Assembly (NCBI RefSeq): GCF_024713975.1
Contig: NC_091111.1
Span: 19,916,001-19,980,000 of the forward strand
DNA length: 64,000 nt
Direction: 5' to 3'
Source: Paralichthys olivaceus
Lineage: Eukaryota; Chordata; Actinopteri; Pleuronectiformes; Paralichthyidae
Shown here: positions 13,846 through 25,355 of the stretch, piece after piece
How positions within the stretch are numbered: the first letter of the stretch is position 1
Layout: the number at the start of each line of letters is the position of its first letter
The notes under the pieces: generated by a model
What the model was told of the DNA's origin: nothing
What the model saw: only the letters and a program-made list of their open reading frames with translations
Databases searched by the model: none
Program-made: the position numbers and the translations under genes

Positions 13846-13960
13846 TTAAAGGTTCAGTGTGTAGAATTTAGTGACTTCTGAAACTCTCCACTTTGCGCTG
13901 CCCTCTAGTGGGTGAATTAGTCCCTTTATAAACGGACTCTACCCCCGACAGCGTCCTCGT
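13846..13960 (+). mobile_element. MITE fragment, 5' end (same family as the element at 40208-40562)
   Basis: Begins with TTAAAGGTTCAGTGTGTAGA, which is almost identical to the reverse complement of the right terminus at 40540-40562. Only one end is recognisable; the right boundary is approximate. A CTCF-like motif (minus strand, CCACTAGAGGGCAGC) lies at 13895-13912 inside it. This terminal motif is familiar to me as a widespread teleost repeat. Confidence 0.7.
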
Positions 13961-16900
13961 GTCTCTGAGGCTGTTGTCTCTTGTTGAGCTCATGTTAATG
14001 TCTGTACCTAAGTGTTCGGGGATCAGCTCCGTCCTTGTTCCTGCTCAGACTCAACAGATCTAAAGGAACAAACATGAGGCCTAAACTGTTTGACAGTATT
14101 TTGGTTAGTGAATCAAATGAGGACGAGAATTCAGGATCCGTCTGTATTATTAAAAGAACTCTCACACACACACACACACACACACACATCACTGCTGTTG
14201 TCTCCAATAAAACACAATGATGTGACTTTTTAATTTCACCTGCAGAGTCACTGAAATCAACACTGGACCAAAGTCTCCGACTCCAGACTGAAGACAGATA
14301 TTTTATTTTATTTGGTGCCTGCCCGCAGAGATGTTGCTAGGCAACCAGATAAACACATCGTGTGTTAGACATGTGTAGCGGCCGCAACTCTGCAGCATCA
14401 AACACAATCTCCTCCACCGTCCAGATGGATTCAGACGATAAAGACACGACGTGTTTCTATCTGTTCTCAGAGCCGTCACCTATAAATGTGAATGTATGGA
14501 GATGTGTTCACGCCGGACTCAAACTGTGTGGATTTAAAATGATCCGGAAGCTCGGTCGTCTCAGTTGTTTTTAAAACATGAGAATCTCTATGAAGAGTTT
14601 AAATGAGGGTCAGTTTCTAATTTTCATTTTGGGTCGTTTCACTTATTCCAACATGTTTCATACATGTATCTTTAAATGAACATGTGATGTAGCACAGAGC
14701 CGTGACCGTCATCCAGTCACCAGGTTTCATGGAAATCCGTTGTGTCGTTCTGGTTCGTCTCCAGAGTGAAACCCGACTGGATCAGAACTCCCAGCAGCAC
14801 TTTGTCTTGTTGCTCGCTCTCCTCACCGATCCACCGACACAGGTCCCTGTTCTCTGTGCTCTGTAATTAAAGTGGTTGTGTTCCAGAGCCGCTCGTCCCT
14901 CCGCCGTCTCCTATAATCATTTTTGAAGCCTATTTTAAGTGCAGGGTTATTAATCATGTCATGGTTGAAGTACCCCTGAGTCCCTGTGCATGCTGGGAGA
15001 TATCTCCTTTCATAAGCTGCTATTCGCATCGAGTCGTCTCAAAGCCACTTCACTCAAACCATCTGGCTTCTGTTGTCTGAAGAGAGATCACATCTTCACA
15101 TCCTCACAACAAACTATCGTGAGACGCTTGCTTGATGATTCATGAAGAAGTCAGCATATCGAAGATGAGCTGTTGGATTTAGACGTTTGTTTTTACCTCC
15201 TTCACTTTTTCTTTCATCGCCTCAGCTCCTCGAAAGATTCTCTTCTTCTCGGAGAAGAATCTTTTCTCCTCCTCCTGCTGTAACGTCTGCTGTCCTCGGA
15301 GGTCCAGCCTCGAGGTCAGAAAAGTGGGCGTGAAACAGGCAAATCACTGGTTCGGACTTCAGAAACATCTGGGACATAAAAAGGGACGGACGGACGTTGT
15401 CTCTCTCCGTCTAAATGTCTTCACGTCTGAATTGAATCGTTTCCAAAACCGTTTTCCATTCCAGTGTCCAACTGTTCAGACGTCTGACCTGAGGACGTTT
15501 CAACCAACGAATTCTCTTTATTTATAACATCACATTTGGAAGATTTAAAAAAACTAAACAAGGAAGTGAAGTGAAACACAATGTTCATGTTGTCATGTGA
15601 CTTGACAGCGACACTGCAGCAGCGCCCCCTGCAGCCACAAGTGACAACAATGTATATTCCTCATGATCCTCAGCTTCCTCAACCATTTCTCTAAAGAGGT
15701 TAAAGACGGAAAGACTTGTCTTCACCCCAAATACAAACAATCACACCAGAAAGCCTCAAAACACCTTGGACAGGAAGTTGTGGAAAACTAAATGTTTTGT
15801 GACATTTGACTGAAGGAAAGATTCTTCTTCTAACTAGATTATAAATATATATTAATGTACGAGTGCGGTCTCATCAGACTCCTGACAAGCAAGCAAATAA
15901 GTTTATTCCCCATCAAACTCCTTTAAAAACAATTTGCTGGTTCTCAGTAAATTACAGAAAGACGACTTTTCTCCTCTAAGTGAGTTCAAGGCTTCTCCCT
16001 GAAGATCAGTATTTGTAATGTCGGTGTTTTTCATTGTACTCTGGTTCACAGACACACTTGTCCTTGTGTTTCACTTCAGAGCGAGAAAAAACCTCTTCAT
16101 CTCAGGACAAAGGTCACGTCGTCTCTGGAGCAATTACTGCGACGTGATCATTACAGCCCACAGCTCAACATGTGGCCGGCTGCTTGATTGACATCCTGAT
16201 TGGTGCTTTAACGTTGTGACGGCAGCATTGATGGAAAATGGGGGTCACGGTGAATTATAGATGGAAACGTTTAAGTGATAAAATAATCACACTTTATTAT
16301 ATTCTGTAGATTTCTGATGGATGACTGAAGGATGTTTTTGGAGCTATGTGTTTTTTCTTTCATCGTCTGATGATGAATCTGAGGCGTCAGCTGCTGCTCT
16401 GGTTCCTCTGGTGCAGAGATCTGAACCCAGACTAGAGTCTCAGTTCTCTGTTTAGTCCGACGAGTTTCTTTTATCGCTGATCGTCGTCATTGACTTAAAG
16501 GCTTTTTATTTTTCTGCTGAAAATCAAGAGCCTCAGGAACAAAGCTGAGAATCAAAAGAAGAAAGAGATCAAACGTGATGAAGTTTGATCTTTTCTTTAT
16601 GTTTCTGTCGCACTTTAAATCCGATCTCCCGTAGTGATTCATTCACCCGTGGCCGACGGTTTCATCAGCTCGTGTAAAGAACCTCTCACACTGCATCGGC
16701 TGTGGCATCTTGTTTTGGAGAGAAACGCCCCCTGGTGTTTCCTCACATCTCTGGGTTCGGTTTGTTCCGGAGGATTCCGGCTGCGGATGAGAAGACGGAC
16801 TGAGCCGAGGCTGAGTTGTGACACTGACGGACCGCGCTGCCCTTCAGACAGGATCGCGCCTCATCATCACAACTCCTCCGCTTGGTGTCGACTGCTTGAG

Positions 16901-19900
16901 GCTCGTCTCTCCGGCCGCCAAAAAGAGGAGGATCGTGACGCAGATGGGAAGGAGTGGGAGTCGGCCGGTGGAGATCCTGCTTTAACAAGTCTTCTGGGTC
17001 TTCTCAGGTCAGGAATCCAGTGGAAAGTTACTGGGATGTTTCTCCACTTCATGTTCAAAACACTGGAATGTTTCTCCCCTCTGAGGAACTGAGTCGGGAT
17101 TATTAACATGACAACAGAAGTGGCTGCTCAGCCAGAGAAGAATCATAACCAGTGACCTCACAACTTGCTGCTATATAATATATATATATATAATATATAT
17201 AATTATTGCTGCTGTTTCATCCGAAAAAACTGGATTAAAGACGCCAAGAAACCAGAGCAGCATTTTAACACAGGACAGGACGAGACAGGACCCATGGGTG
17301 GAGTCTGATTTAATGCTGCAGCAGAATTATTACATTACAGTCACATTAGTGAAGGAGGCGTGTGACTGCTCTTAACCCCGTCTCCCACAAATTAAGTTTA
17401 AATCAAACTGCAACAGCAAATAGGTTTTTAAGAAATGTAATGTAATTTTTATTTTTACTTAATCGGATTTTATTCATTTACATATTCGGTCACAAATATT
17501 GAACACATCCTTGTTTTTGTCTTCCACCAAAATATCTGAGTCAACTTCTGCATGTGGTTATTCAATCATCAGTATCCTGAATGTTAAACATTCATATTTA
17601 TCATTTTACTTTGGTTATAACAGCCAGTTACTCTTCATCCTCGTCATCCTCTTTAAAACCCAAAGTGAGTCCAGTTTTTCCGTCTCATTGAGGTTTGTGA
17701 CGACCGACGATCGAGGTTTCTCTTGTTTTTCTATCGAACCGATGGACGCTTCACACGTCCGACACTCAATCGCTCAGTGTTAAAGAAAGAGACACACGTT
17801 CCTGGATCTGCCCCGATAATCGAATCTGTTCCAAAAGAGAGAGTCGTTGATGAGGACAGAAATCAGACAGGCTTCTGTTGTTTTATTCAAACCTCGGTGC
17901 AGCTTCTTAAAGAAAGACACATGAAAGTCATGAAAACATCTGTGTCCCTGTGGGACTCGGTTCCTGCGTCCAGCCTGCTGACGCGTCCTTGAGGAAGATG
18001 CTGACTTCCTGTTAGCTGCTGACCATGACCTCTGACCTCCCTTGCAAACGGATTAGTGTCCTCAGAGACCAGAGGAGACGTTCAGACATAAACTGAGCGG
18101 ACGCCATATCAGCAGAGTTCAGTCTGAGCGGTCACGTCAGCTGATCCAGCTGCGGACTGATCGGCTCATTATCATCGGCCTCATTCAAAGGTCGACGCTC
18201 TGAAGAGCAGTTTTCATTGATTAGTGAATGTGTTGACGCCTGACACACGTCATAGGATGCAGAGTCAGCGCTGATGGAGTGCTCTTGTGCAAGGCAGTGA
18301 CCTTCACCACTGCTCCAGTGGAATTCAAGCCTCTAAAGGTGGACAGTCTTCACTTGTGCTACGTTTGATTAGTCAACTGAAAAAACATTTTCCACGCCAA
18401 AACAGCTTTGGCCCATAGAGGGACAGGATTCCATGAGACCTGCGAGCGTCTCCTGTGGTGTGAACCTCGCCACGTTTGGCCTTGACGCCATCAGGGGGCG
18501 CTGTCTCCCTGCGTGGAGCGATGCAGGATGAACAGGATGAGTGTTTTATTCGACTCTGTTCACCGCCTGCTCCATTTAATTCTCCTGATGCACCGGCTGC
18601 AACAAGAGACGCTGAGAAGAGGCTGCGTAACTCATGCATTTCTTTTACGGCCTCCGAGCTCCTGACAACGACCACACATCCGTGATCGTAACGCACCTCC
18701 TCCGCCTTTCAAATGCATGCTGGGATTTAACATGTGGATAAAAACCTGGTTTGTATTATTCTGCTCAGAGAAGTCAGCCTGAATACTACTCTAGCGCCCC
18801 CTACTGTAAGAGTGAGTTGTTTTAATAGAACCAGGTGAGCTGCTTGTGTCCAGCGGTCGGATCAGGGTTTGTTCATGTGACTGAGCCGCCGTCTCCCTGG
18901 AGGACTCCGCCTGTATCCAGGCATTTCTTGCAGTTTGCTGCCCTCTAGTGGGACGTTCCTTCAGCTCGGCGTCTCCTGGTTCACATTGGAAAGAAAAATG
19001 TCCTGAAAGCAGCGGCCTCATGTCAGAATCATCTTCCCCGAGTGGGAGCGACCTGTCAGGAGGAGGGATTCTGACTCTGTAAATTAAAGTCGCCTCTGTT
19101 AAACTCTGTCTGCCGTCACTTCAGAGCTGCACACATTTAATTTACTGCCCTCACAAAACCGGCCTAACGTTTTAAACAGCTGCTTTAGTTCCACCTCTCA
19201 CCGTGTGTGAGTCTCAGACTGCTGCCCAGGGAGAATACAACTACAAACTACAAAACGTGCAATTAAAACCTCTGCAATAACCAGAAACAAGCACCTAACA
19301 GCATTTGCTGTTTTTAAATTCATTCAAGTCGAACAAACCATTGATTTTAAGGGTTTTATTCTTTTAAAAAACATGGAAAGTAATTTAAAACCAAAACCTA
19401 TAATTAAAAAGAGAAAAACAAATGTGGTGGAGCCATAAACTATAAATAAAGTGTCCACTATAAAGAATGAAGCCAAGTTATACAAGCGCTGCAGTCGGTG
19501 TTCGTTTAAAACAAATATTTTGGGGTCAAAGCTTCTGAAGTTTGAGTTATTCTGAGTTTGTTTGAAATATATTTGGAAAAATCTAAGTTTTTTTACTTAT
19601 CTGTCAAAATGTAGATTTTCACCTCGATGTCGTTCATCAACACTCGCTGCTTAAAAATAAGATAATGAGTAAATATTATTCTCAAACTCAGCCGGTGAGT
19701 TAAAGTCTGAATTCACAGAAACACCGACTGGAGGAAACGATCAAAAGGCAAAGCTGACGACAGAAACACATTTATTCCCCAGAACAGAGTTGAAGCCTGA
19801 GGACGAGAGCATTGTTGACTCTGTTTGTTGGTTCTGTGACGGTGCACACAGAACCACCTCGGGTCGGACATTACGAGGAGATCCGGGAAACAGTTAAACT

Positions 19901-20037
19901 TTGTTCTGCTGCGACGGGTGACGTCACTCCACCACACTCTCATTTCATGGTTCTCAGCCCTGTGGTTTAGAAGCTGACACCGAGAGACGATGTATTTCCA
20001 TAGTGACGTGTGTGTGTGTGTGTCTGTGTGTGTCTGT

Positions 20038-20076
<39 letters not shown>

Positions 20077-21050
20077 TCTGTGTGTGTGTGTGTGTGTGTG
20101 TGTGATGTGTGGTGACAGTATGATTCACTGTGTTATTGTGAAACCAAACCATGACTTTATTTCAGTACTTTTGAAAATGTGCAACAGTAGAATTTAAGAG
20201 CGAAGTCAAGTTAAATATTACGTAAACTTATTACAACTACACAACTGTTCATTACAACATCTGTCAGACCCTGGAGTTGGAGTTGGAACTATTTAAAAGA
20301 GAAGAATTAATATTCGGTTAATTTGCGACGACATTTTAGATTAAAAACCAAAAATGAAAAAGTGTGGGAGGAGAGAGAGAGAGAGAGAGGAGCAGGGCAC
20401 CGGGTGCAGAGCTCTGGAGAACTCCACGGTTGACCTCTGAAGATATAGATGTGGTGTTACTGTAGGAGACACTTCAACCACGTGAGAACAAGACAGACGT
20501 GATGTTCAAGCTGCTCTGAGGTCGAGAGAGGAACTAGAGATCTTTAACCACGGCTCGTTTCAGAGCTTCAGAAGAGAACGGAAGGTGAAAGACTGAAGGT
20601 CGATAGTTATAAAGTTTTAAAGCTGAGCGATGGAGGTAATGAGTGATGAATTAACAGTGCTCCTGATGGAGGTGACTGAAGATGAACTTCATTCACTTCA
20701 ACAGGAACTGGTTTTATCTCCTCAGGTGTGTTGAGTGGATTCATCAGAGTCACGTTCTCTTCACGTCTGATCAGACGAGGACGTGATGGGATGAGAGAGA
20801 GAACCACAAACACCAGAGTCAGGTCAAAGGTCACTGCTGCTGTGAGGAGGGTCATCAGTGTTGGTTGAGATGATGAAGAGGAGGAAGATGATGAGAAGAA
20901 GTGTCGTCCTCTGGATGTTGAGTAGATGATGAAGAGGAGGAAGATGAGGATGTGATGTGGTAATAACGAGTCTGGAGGGGGAGAGAAGAGGGAGGAGGCT
21001 GATCATAGGAACCACATCCTCCCCCCACCCCCGAAGACGCCTCCTGACGG
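13961..21050. other. Gene-poor interval upstream of nt5e
   Basis: No gene recognised. Holds a CA repeat (14161-14187), an AT-rich tract (17170-17205), CTCF-like motifs near 15619, 16724, 18488, 18792 and 18937, a long GT/GTCT tract (20010-20104), a GA run (20370-20391), and two related GAAGAGGAGGAAGATGA-type stretches at 20868-20950. Open frames here overlap on both strands and show no family signature. Confidence 0.6.
20008..20104. repeat. Compound GT/GTCT microsatellite
   Basis: Nearly pure GT repeat of about 95 bp broken by short TCTG/TCTC interruptions. Intergenic, about 1.3 kb before the nt5e start codon. Confidence 0.95.
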
Positions 21051-21055
21051 TGTGT

Positions 21056-21228
21056 AGTGTCTCTCGGTCTGTCTCTCAGTCTGTCTCTCGGTCTGTCTCT
21101 CGGTCTGTCTCTCGGTCTGTCTCTCGGTCTGTCCAGTGTGTAGTGTCTCTCGGTCTGTCTCTCAGTCTGTCTCTCGGTCTGTCTCTCGGTCTGTCTCTCA
21201 GTCTGTCCAGTGTGTAGTGTCTCGGTCT
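21056..21228. repeat. Short minisatellite in the nt5e promoter region
   Basis: Units of TCTCGGTCTGTC (variant TCTCAGTCTGTC) in two blocks separated by a TCCAGTGTGTAGTG spacer that itself recurs. It ends about 145 bp before the nt5e start codon, so it probably lies just upstream of, or within, the 5' UTR. Copy number is likely variable between individuals. Confidence 0.9.
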
Positions 21229-21372
21229 GTTCGGTCAGAGTCCGTGGTCCTCCTTCGTTCATAGAAGCCCGATCAGAAAACAGTTCGATCCCGGTTATGT
21301 GAGAAGAAACGAGCCGAACGTCAGCCTCCGTCTCCGGTCTGCTCCTCCGCGCTCTTTACGCGCAGCGGAGCG

Positions 21373-24300
21373 ATGGAAGCCGTGCGCCCGGAGCAGAGCT
21401 CTCCCCCGCGGCTCAGCCTCAGCCGCCTCCTGCTCCTCCTGCTGGGCTGCATCGCGTCCACCTCGGCGGCCTGGGACCTGGTTCTCCTCCACACCAACGA
21501 CGTGCACGCCCGCGTGGAGGAGACCGGCAGACACGCAGGGAAATGCGTCAACGGCAGCCGGTGTTTCGCCGGCGTGGCCCGGAGAGCCACCGTGATCCGG
21601 AGGATCCGAGGATCCGAGAGCAACGTGCTGCTGCTGGACGCCGGAGACCAGTTCCAGGGAACCGTGTGGTTCAACTTCTACAAGGGAGCAGAGGCGGCGC
21701 ACTTCATGAACAAACTGGGATATGATGCCATGGTGAGGGAGCACTCAAGTCTTCAAGAGCTATACTGACATACTTTAACTGGAGAGAGGGGGGGAGAGAG
21801 GGTGAGGGAGGATTCAAGTCTTCAAGAGCTATACTGTCAGACTTAAACTGGAGAGAGGGAGAGAGAGGGTGAGGAAGAGAGAGAGGGTGAGGGAGGATTC
21901 AATTCTTCAAGAGCTATACTGACATACTTAAACTGGAGAGAGGGGGGGGAGAGGGGGGGGAGAGGGTGAGGGAGGACTCAAGTCTTCAAGAGCTACTGTC
22001 AGACTTTAACTGGAGAGAGGGAGAGAGAGGGTGAGGAAGAGAGAGAGGGTGAGGGAGGATTCAATTCTTCAGGAGCTATACTGTCAGACTTAAACTGGAG
22101 AGAGGGAGAGAGAGGGTGAGGAAGAGAGAGAGGGTGAGGGAGGATTCAATTCTTCAAGAGCTATACTGTCAGACTTAAACTGGAGAGAGGGAGAGAGAGG
22201 GTGAGGAAGAGAGAGAGGGTGAGGGAGGATTCAATTCTTCAAGAGCTATACTGTCAGACTTAAACTGGAGAGAGGGGGAGAGGGTGAGGGAGGACTCAAG
22301 TCTTCAAGAGCTATACTGACATACTTAAACTGGAGAGAGGGGGGGAGAGAGGGTGAGGGAGGATTCAAGTCTTCAAGAGCTATACTGACATACTTAAACT
22401 GGAGAGAGGGGGGGAGAGGGAGGGAGAGAGAGGGTGAGGGAGGATTCAATTCTTCAAGAGCTATACTGGCACACTTAAACTGGAGAGAGGGGGGGAGAGA
22501 GGGTGAGGGAGGATTCAAGTCTTCAAGAGCTATACTGACATACTTAAACTGGAGAGAGGGAGAGAGAGGGTGAGGAAGAGAGAGAGGGTGAGGGAGGATT
22601 CAATTCTTCAAGAGCTATACTGACATACTTAAACTGGAGAGAGGGAGAGAGAGGGTGAGGAAGAGAGAGAGGGTGAGGGAGGATTCAATTCTTCAAGAAC
22701 TACTGTCAGACTTAAACTGGAGGGAGAGAGAGGGTGAGGAAGAGAGAGAGGGAGGGAGGGAGAGAGAGAGGGAGAGGAAGGTTTTAATTCTTCAAGAACA
22801 ACTGTCAGACTTAAACTGGAGAGGGAGAGAGAGAGAGGGAGGGAGGGTGAGGAAGGTTTTGATTCTTCAAGAACAACTGGCATACTTAAACTGGAGAGAG
22901 AGGGAGAGGGAGAGAGGGAGGGAGGGTGAGGAAGGTTTTGATTCTTCAAGAACAACTGGCATACTTAAACTGGAGAGAGAGGGAGAGAGAGAGGGAGGGA
23001 GGGTGAGAGAGAGGGTGAGGAAGGTTTTGATTCTTCAAGAACAACTGTCAGACTTAAACTGGAGAGGGAGAGAGAGAGAGGGAGGGAGGGTGAGGAAGGT
23101 TTTGATTCTTCAAGAACAACTGGCATACTTAAACTGGAGAGAGAGGGAGAGGGAGAGAGAGAGGGAGGGAGGGTGAGAGAGGGTGAGGAAGGTTTTGATT
23201 CTTCAAGAACAACTGGCATACTTAAACTGGAGAGAGAGGGAGAGAGAGAGGGAGGGAGGGTGAGAGAGAGGGTGAGGAAGGTTTTGATTCTTCAAGAACA
23301 ACTGGCATACTTAAACTGGAGAGAGAGGGAGAGAGAGAGGGAGGGAGGGTGAGAGAGAGGGTGAGGAAGGTTTTGATTCTTCAAGAACAACTGTCAGACT
23401 TAAACTGGAGAGGGAGAGAGAGAGAGGGAGGGAGGGTGAGGAAGGTTTTGATTCTTCAAGAACAACTGTCAGACTTAAACTGGAGAGGGAGAGAGAGAGA
23501 GGGAGGGAGGGTGAGGAAGGTTTTGATTCTTCAAGAACAACTGTCAGACTTAAACTGGAGGGAGGGAGAGGAAGAGAGAGAGGGAGGGAGGGAGAGGGTG
23601 AAAACCAGATGTTGAGACTTCACTCCACTGGTCCAGGACCTGATTGGCTGCAGTAAAACTGTTTACATCTCAGCTTCAGCTTCAGTGGTTGAGATGAACT
23701 CGTCGTTAGTTTTCTGTCGTGTAGTTGATCAGATGATTTTATAACCTGAGAAGTTTGGTGTTGAAGAACCTGCAGGTTTCAGAGAACTGGTGTGAAACTG
23801 GAGCAGAAGAGAGCAGATAGAGAACCGTGTCTGAAGATGATGATGATGAAGAGGAAGCAGCTCCACAGGTTTTCATCATGACTCACGTGTTTATGTTTGT
23901 CCTGAGGGATATTTAGAGTCCAGCTGCTCTGAACTCTGTTGATCTGGAGCTGAAGCTCTGCGGTTATTGAGCAGCGACTGAGAGAGAAGAGATGAATCCT
24001 CCTGGTGATCTTCAGAGTGGAGATGTTCAGTGGAGGAGCTGCTGACGACTCACAGACACACACATCCGTCTTCTTCAGTTCGTCCCTGAGATGAATCTAG
24101 ATAACGGTGTTTGCAGCTGTGTCTCTGACGTCTCCTCGGTGTTTCAGGCCTTGGGGAACCACGAGTTTGACAACGGAGTGGAGGGACTCATGAAACCGTT
24201 CATGGAGGACATCCAGTGTCCCGTCCTCAGCGCCAACATCAGACCAGACGCGACGCTGGCCCCGACCTTCGGGACGTCCTACCTTCCCTATCGGATCCTG

Positions 24301-25316
24301 ACGGTGGGGGGGCAGAGGGTCGGCGTGGTGGGATACACGTCACAGGAGACGTCCTCTCTGTCCAGACCTGGTGAGTGGACGCTTTCTGTGGACATCACTC
24401 GCTCAGAGACTCAGAGACACAGAGAGGAGGACGGGTTGATACAGGTCAAAGGACGAAAAGATCACAACATCCATCGAGTGTGTTGTGTTACTGTCTCTCT
24501 CTCTCTCTGAGTTGTGTTAGTTGTGTTATTCTGAGTGTGTTGTGTTTCTCTCTCTCTCTGAGTGTGTTGTGTTACTGTCTCTCTCTCTGAGTGTGTTGTG
24601 TTACTCTCTCTCTCTCTCTCTGAGTGTGTTGTGTTACTCTCTCTCTCTCTCTGAGTTGTGTTATTCTGAGTGTGTTGTGTTACTGTCTCTCTCTCTGAGT
24701 GTGTTGTGTTACTCTCTCTCTCTCTCTCTGAGTGTGTTGTGTTACTCTCTCTCTCTCTCTGAGTTGTGTTATTCTGAGTGTGTTGTGTTTCTCTCTCTCT
24801 CTGAGTGTGTTGTGTTACTCTCTCTCTCTCTCTGAGTTGTGTTAGTTGTGTTATTCTGAGTGTGTTGTGTTACTCTCTCTCTCTCTCTCTCTCTCTCTCT
24901 TAGTTGTGTTATTCTGAGTGTGTTGTGTTACTCTCTCTCTCTCTGAGTTGTGTTAGTTGTGTTATTCTGAGTGTGTTGTGTTACTCTCAGGACCTCACCT
25001 GAGGTTCGAGGACGAGGTGGACGCTCTGCAGCCACATGTGGACAAGCTGCGGACGCTGGGAGTGGATAAGATCATCGCTCTGGGTCACTCTGGTTTCACC
25101 AAGGACCAGGAGATCGCTAAGAAGGTCCGCGGAGTGGACGTGGTCATCGGAGGACACACCAACACGTTCCTCTACACAGGTGAGGGGGCGTTGGATTTAT
25201 TCGTGACATCATATCCTGTCTAGCCTCTAACGAACGTCTCAGGAGAAAACTTTGTTCCTGAATAAATTTTATTAGATTTTCTCCGTCCAGAGTGCGTCTG
25301 AGAGAGTCGGCCTCCA

Positions 25317-25355
<39 letters not shown>

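Noticed and set aside
22655-23615. Glu/Arg-rich open frames with EQLSDLNW repeats
   Set aside because: nt5e intron 1 array; spliced out between well-supported exons.
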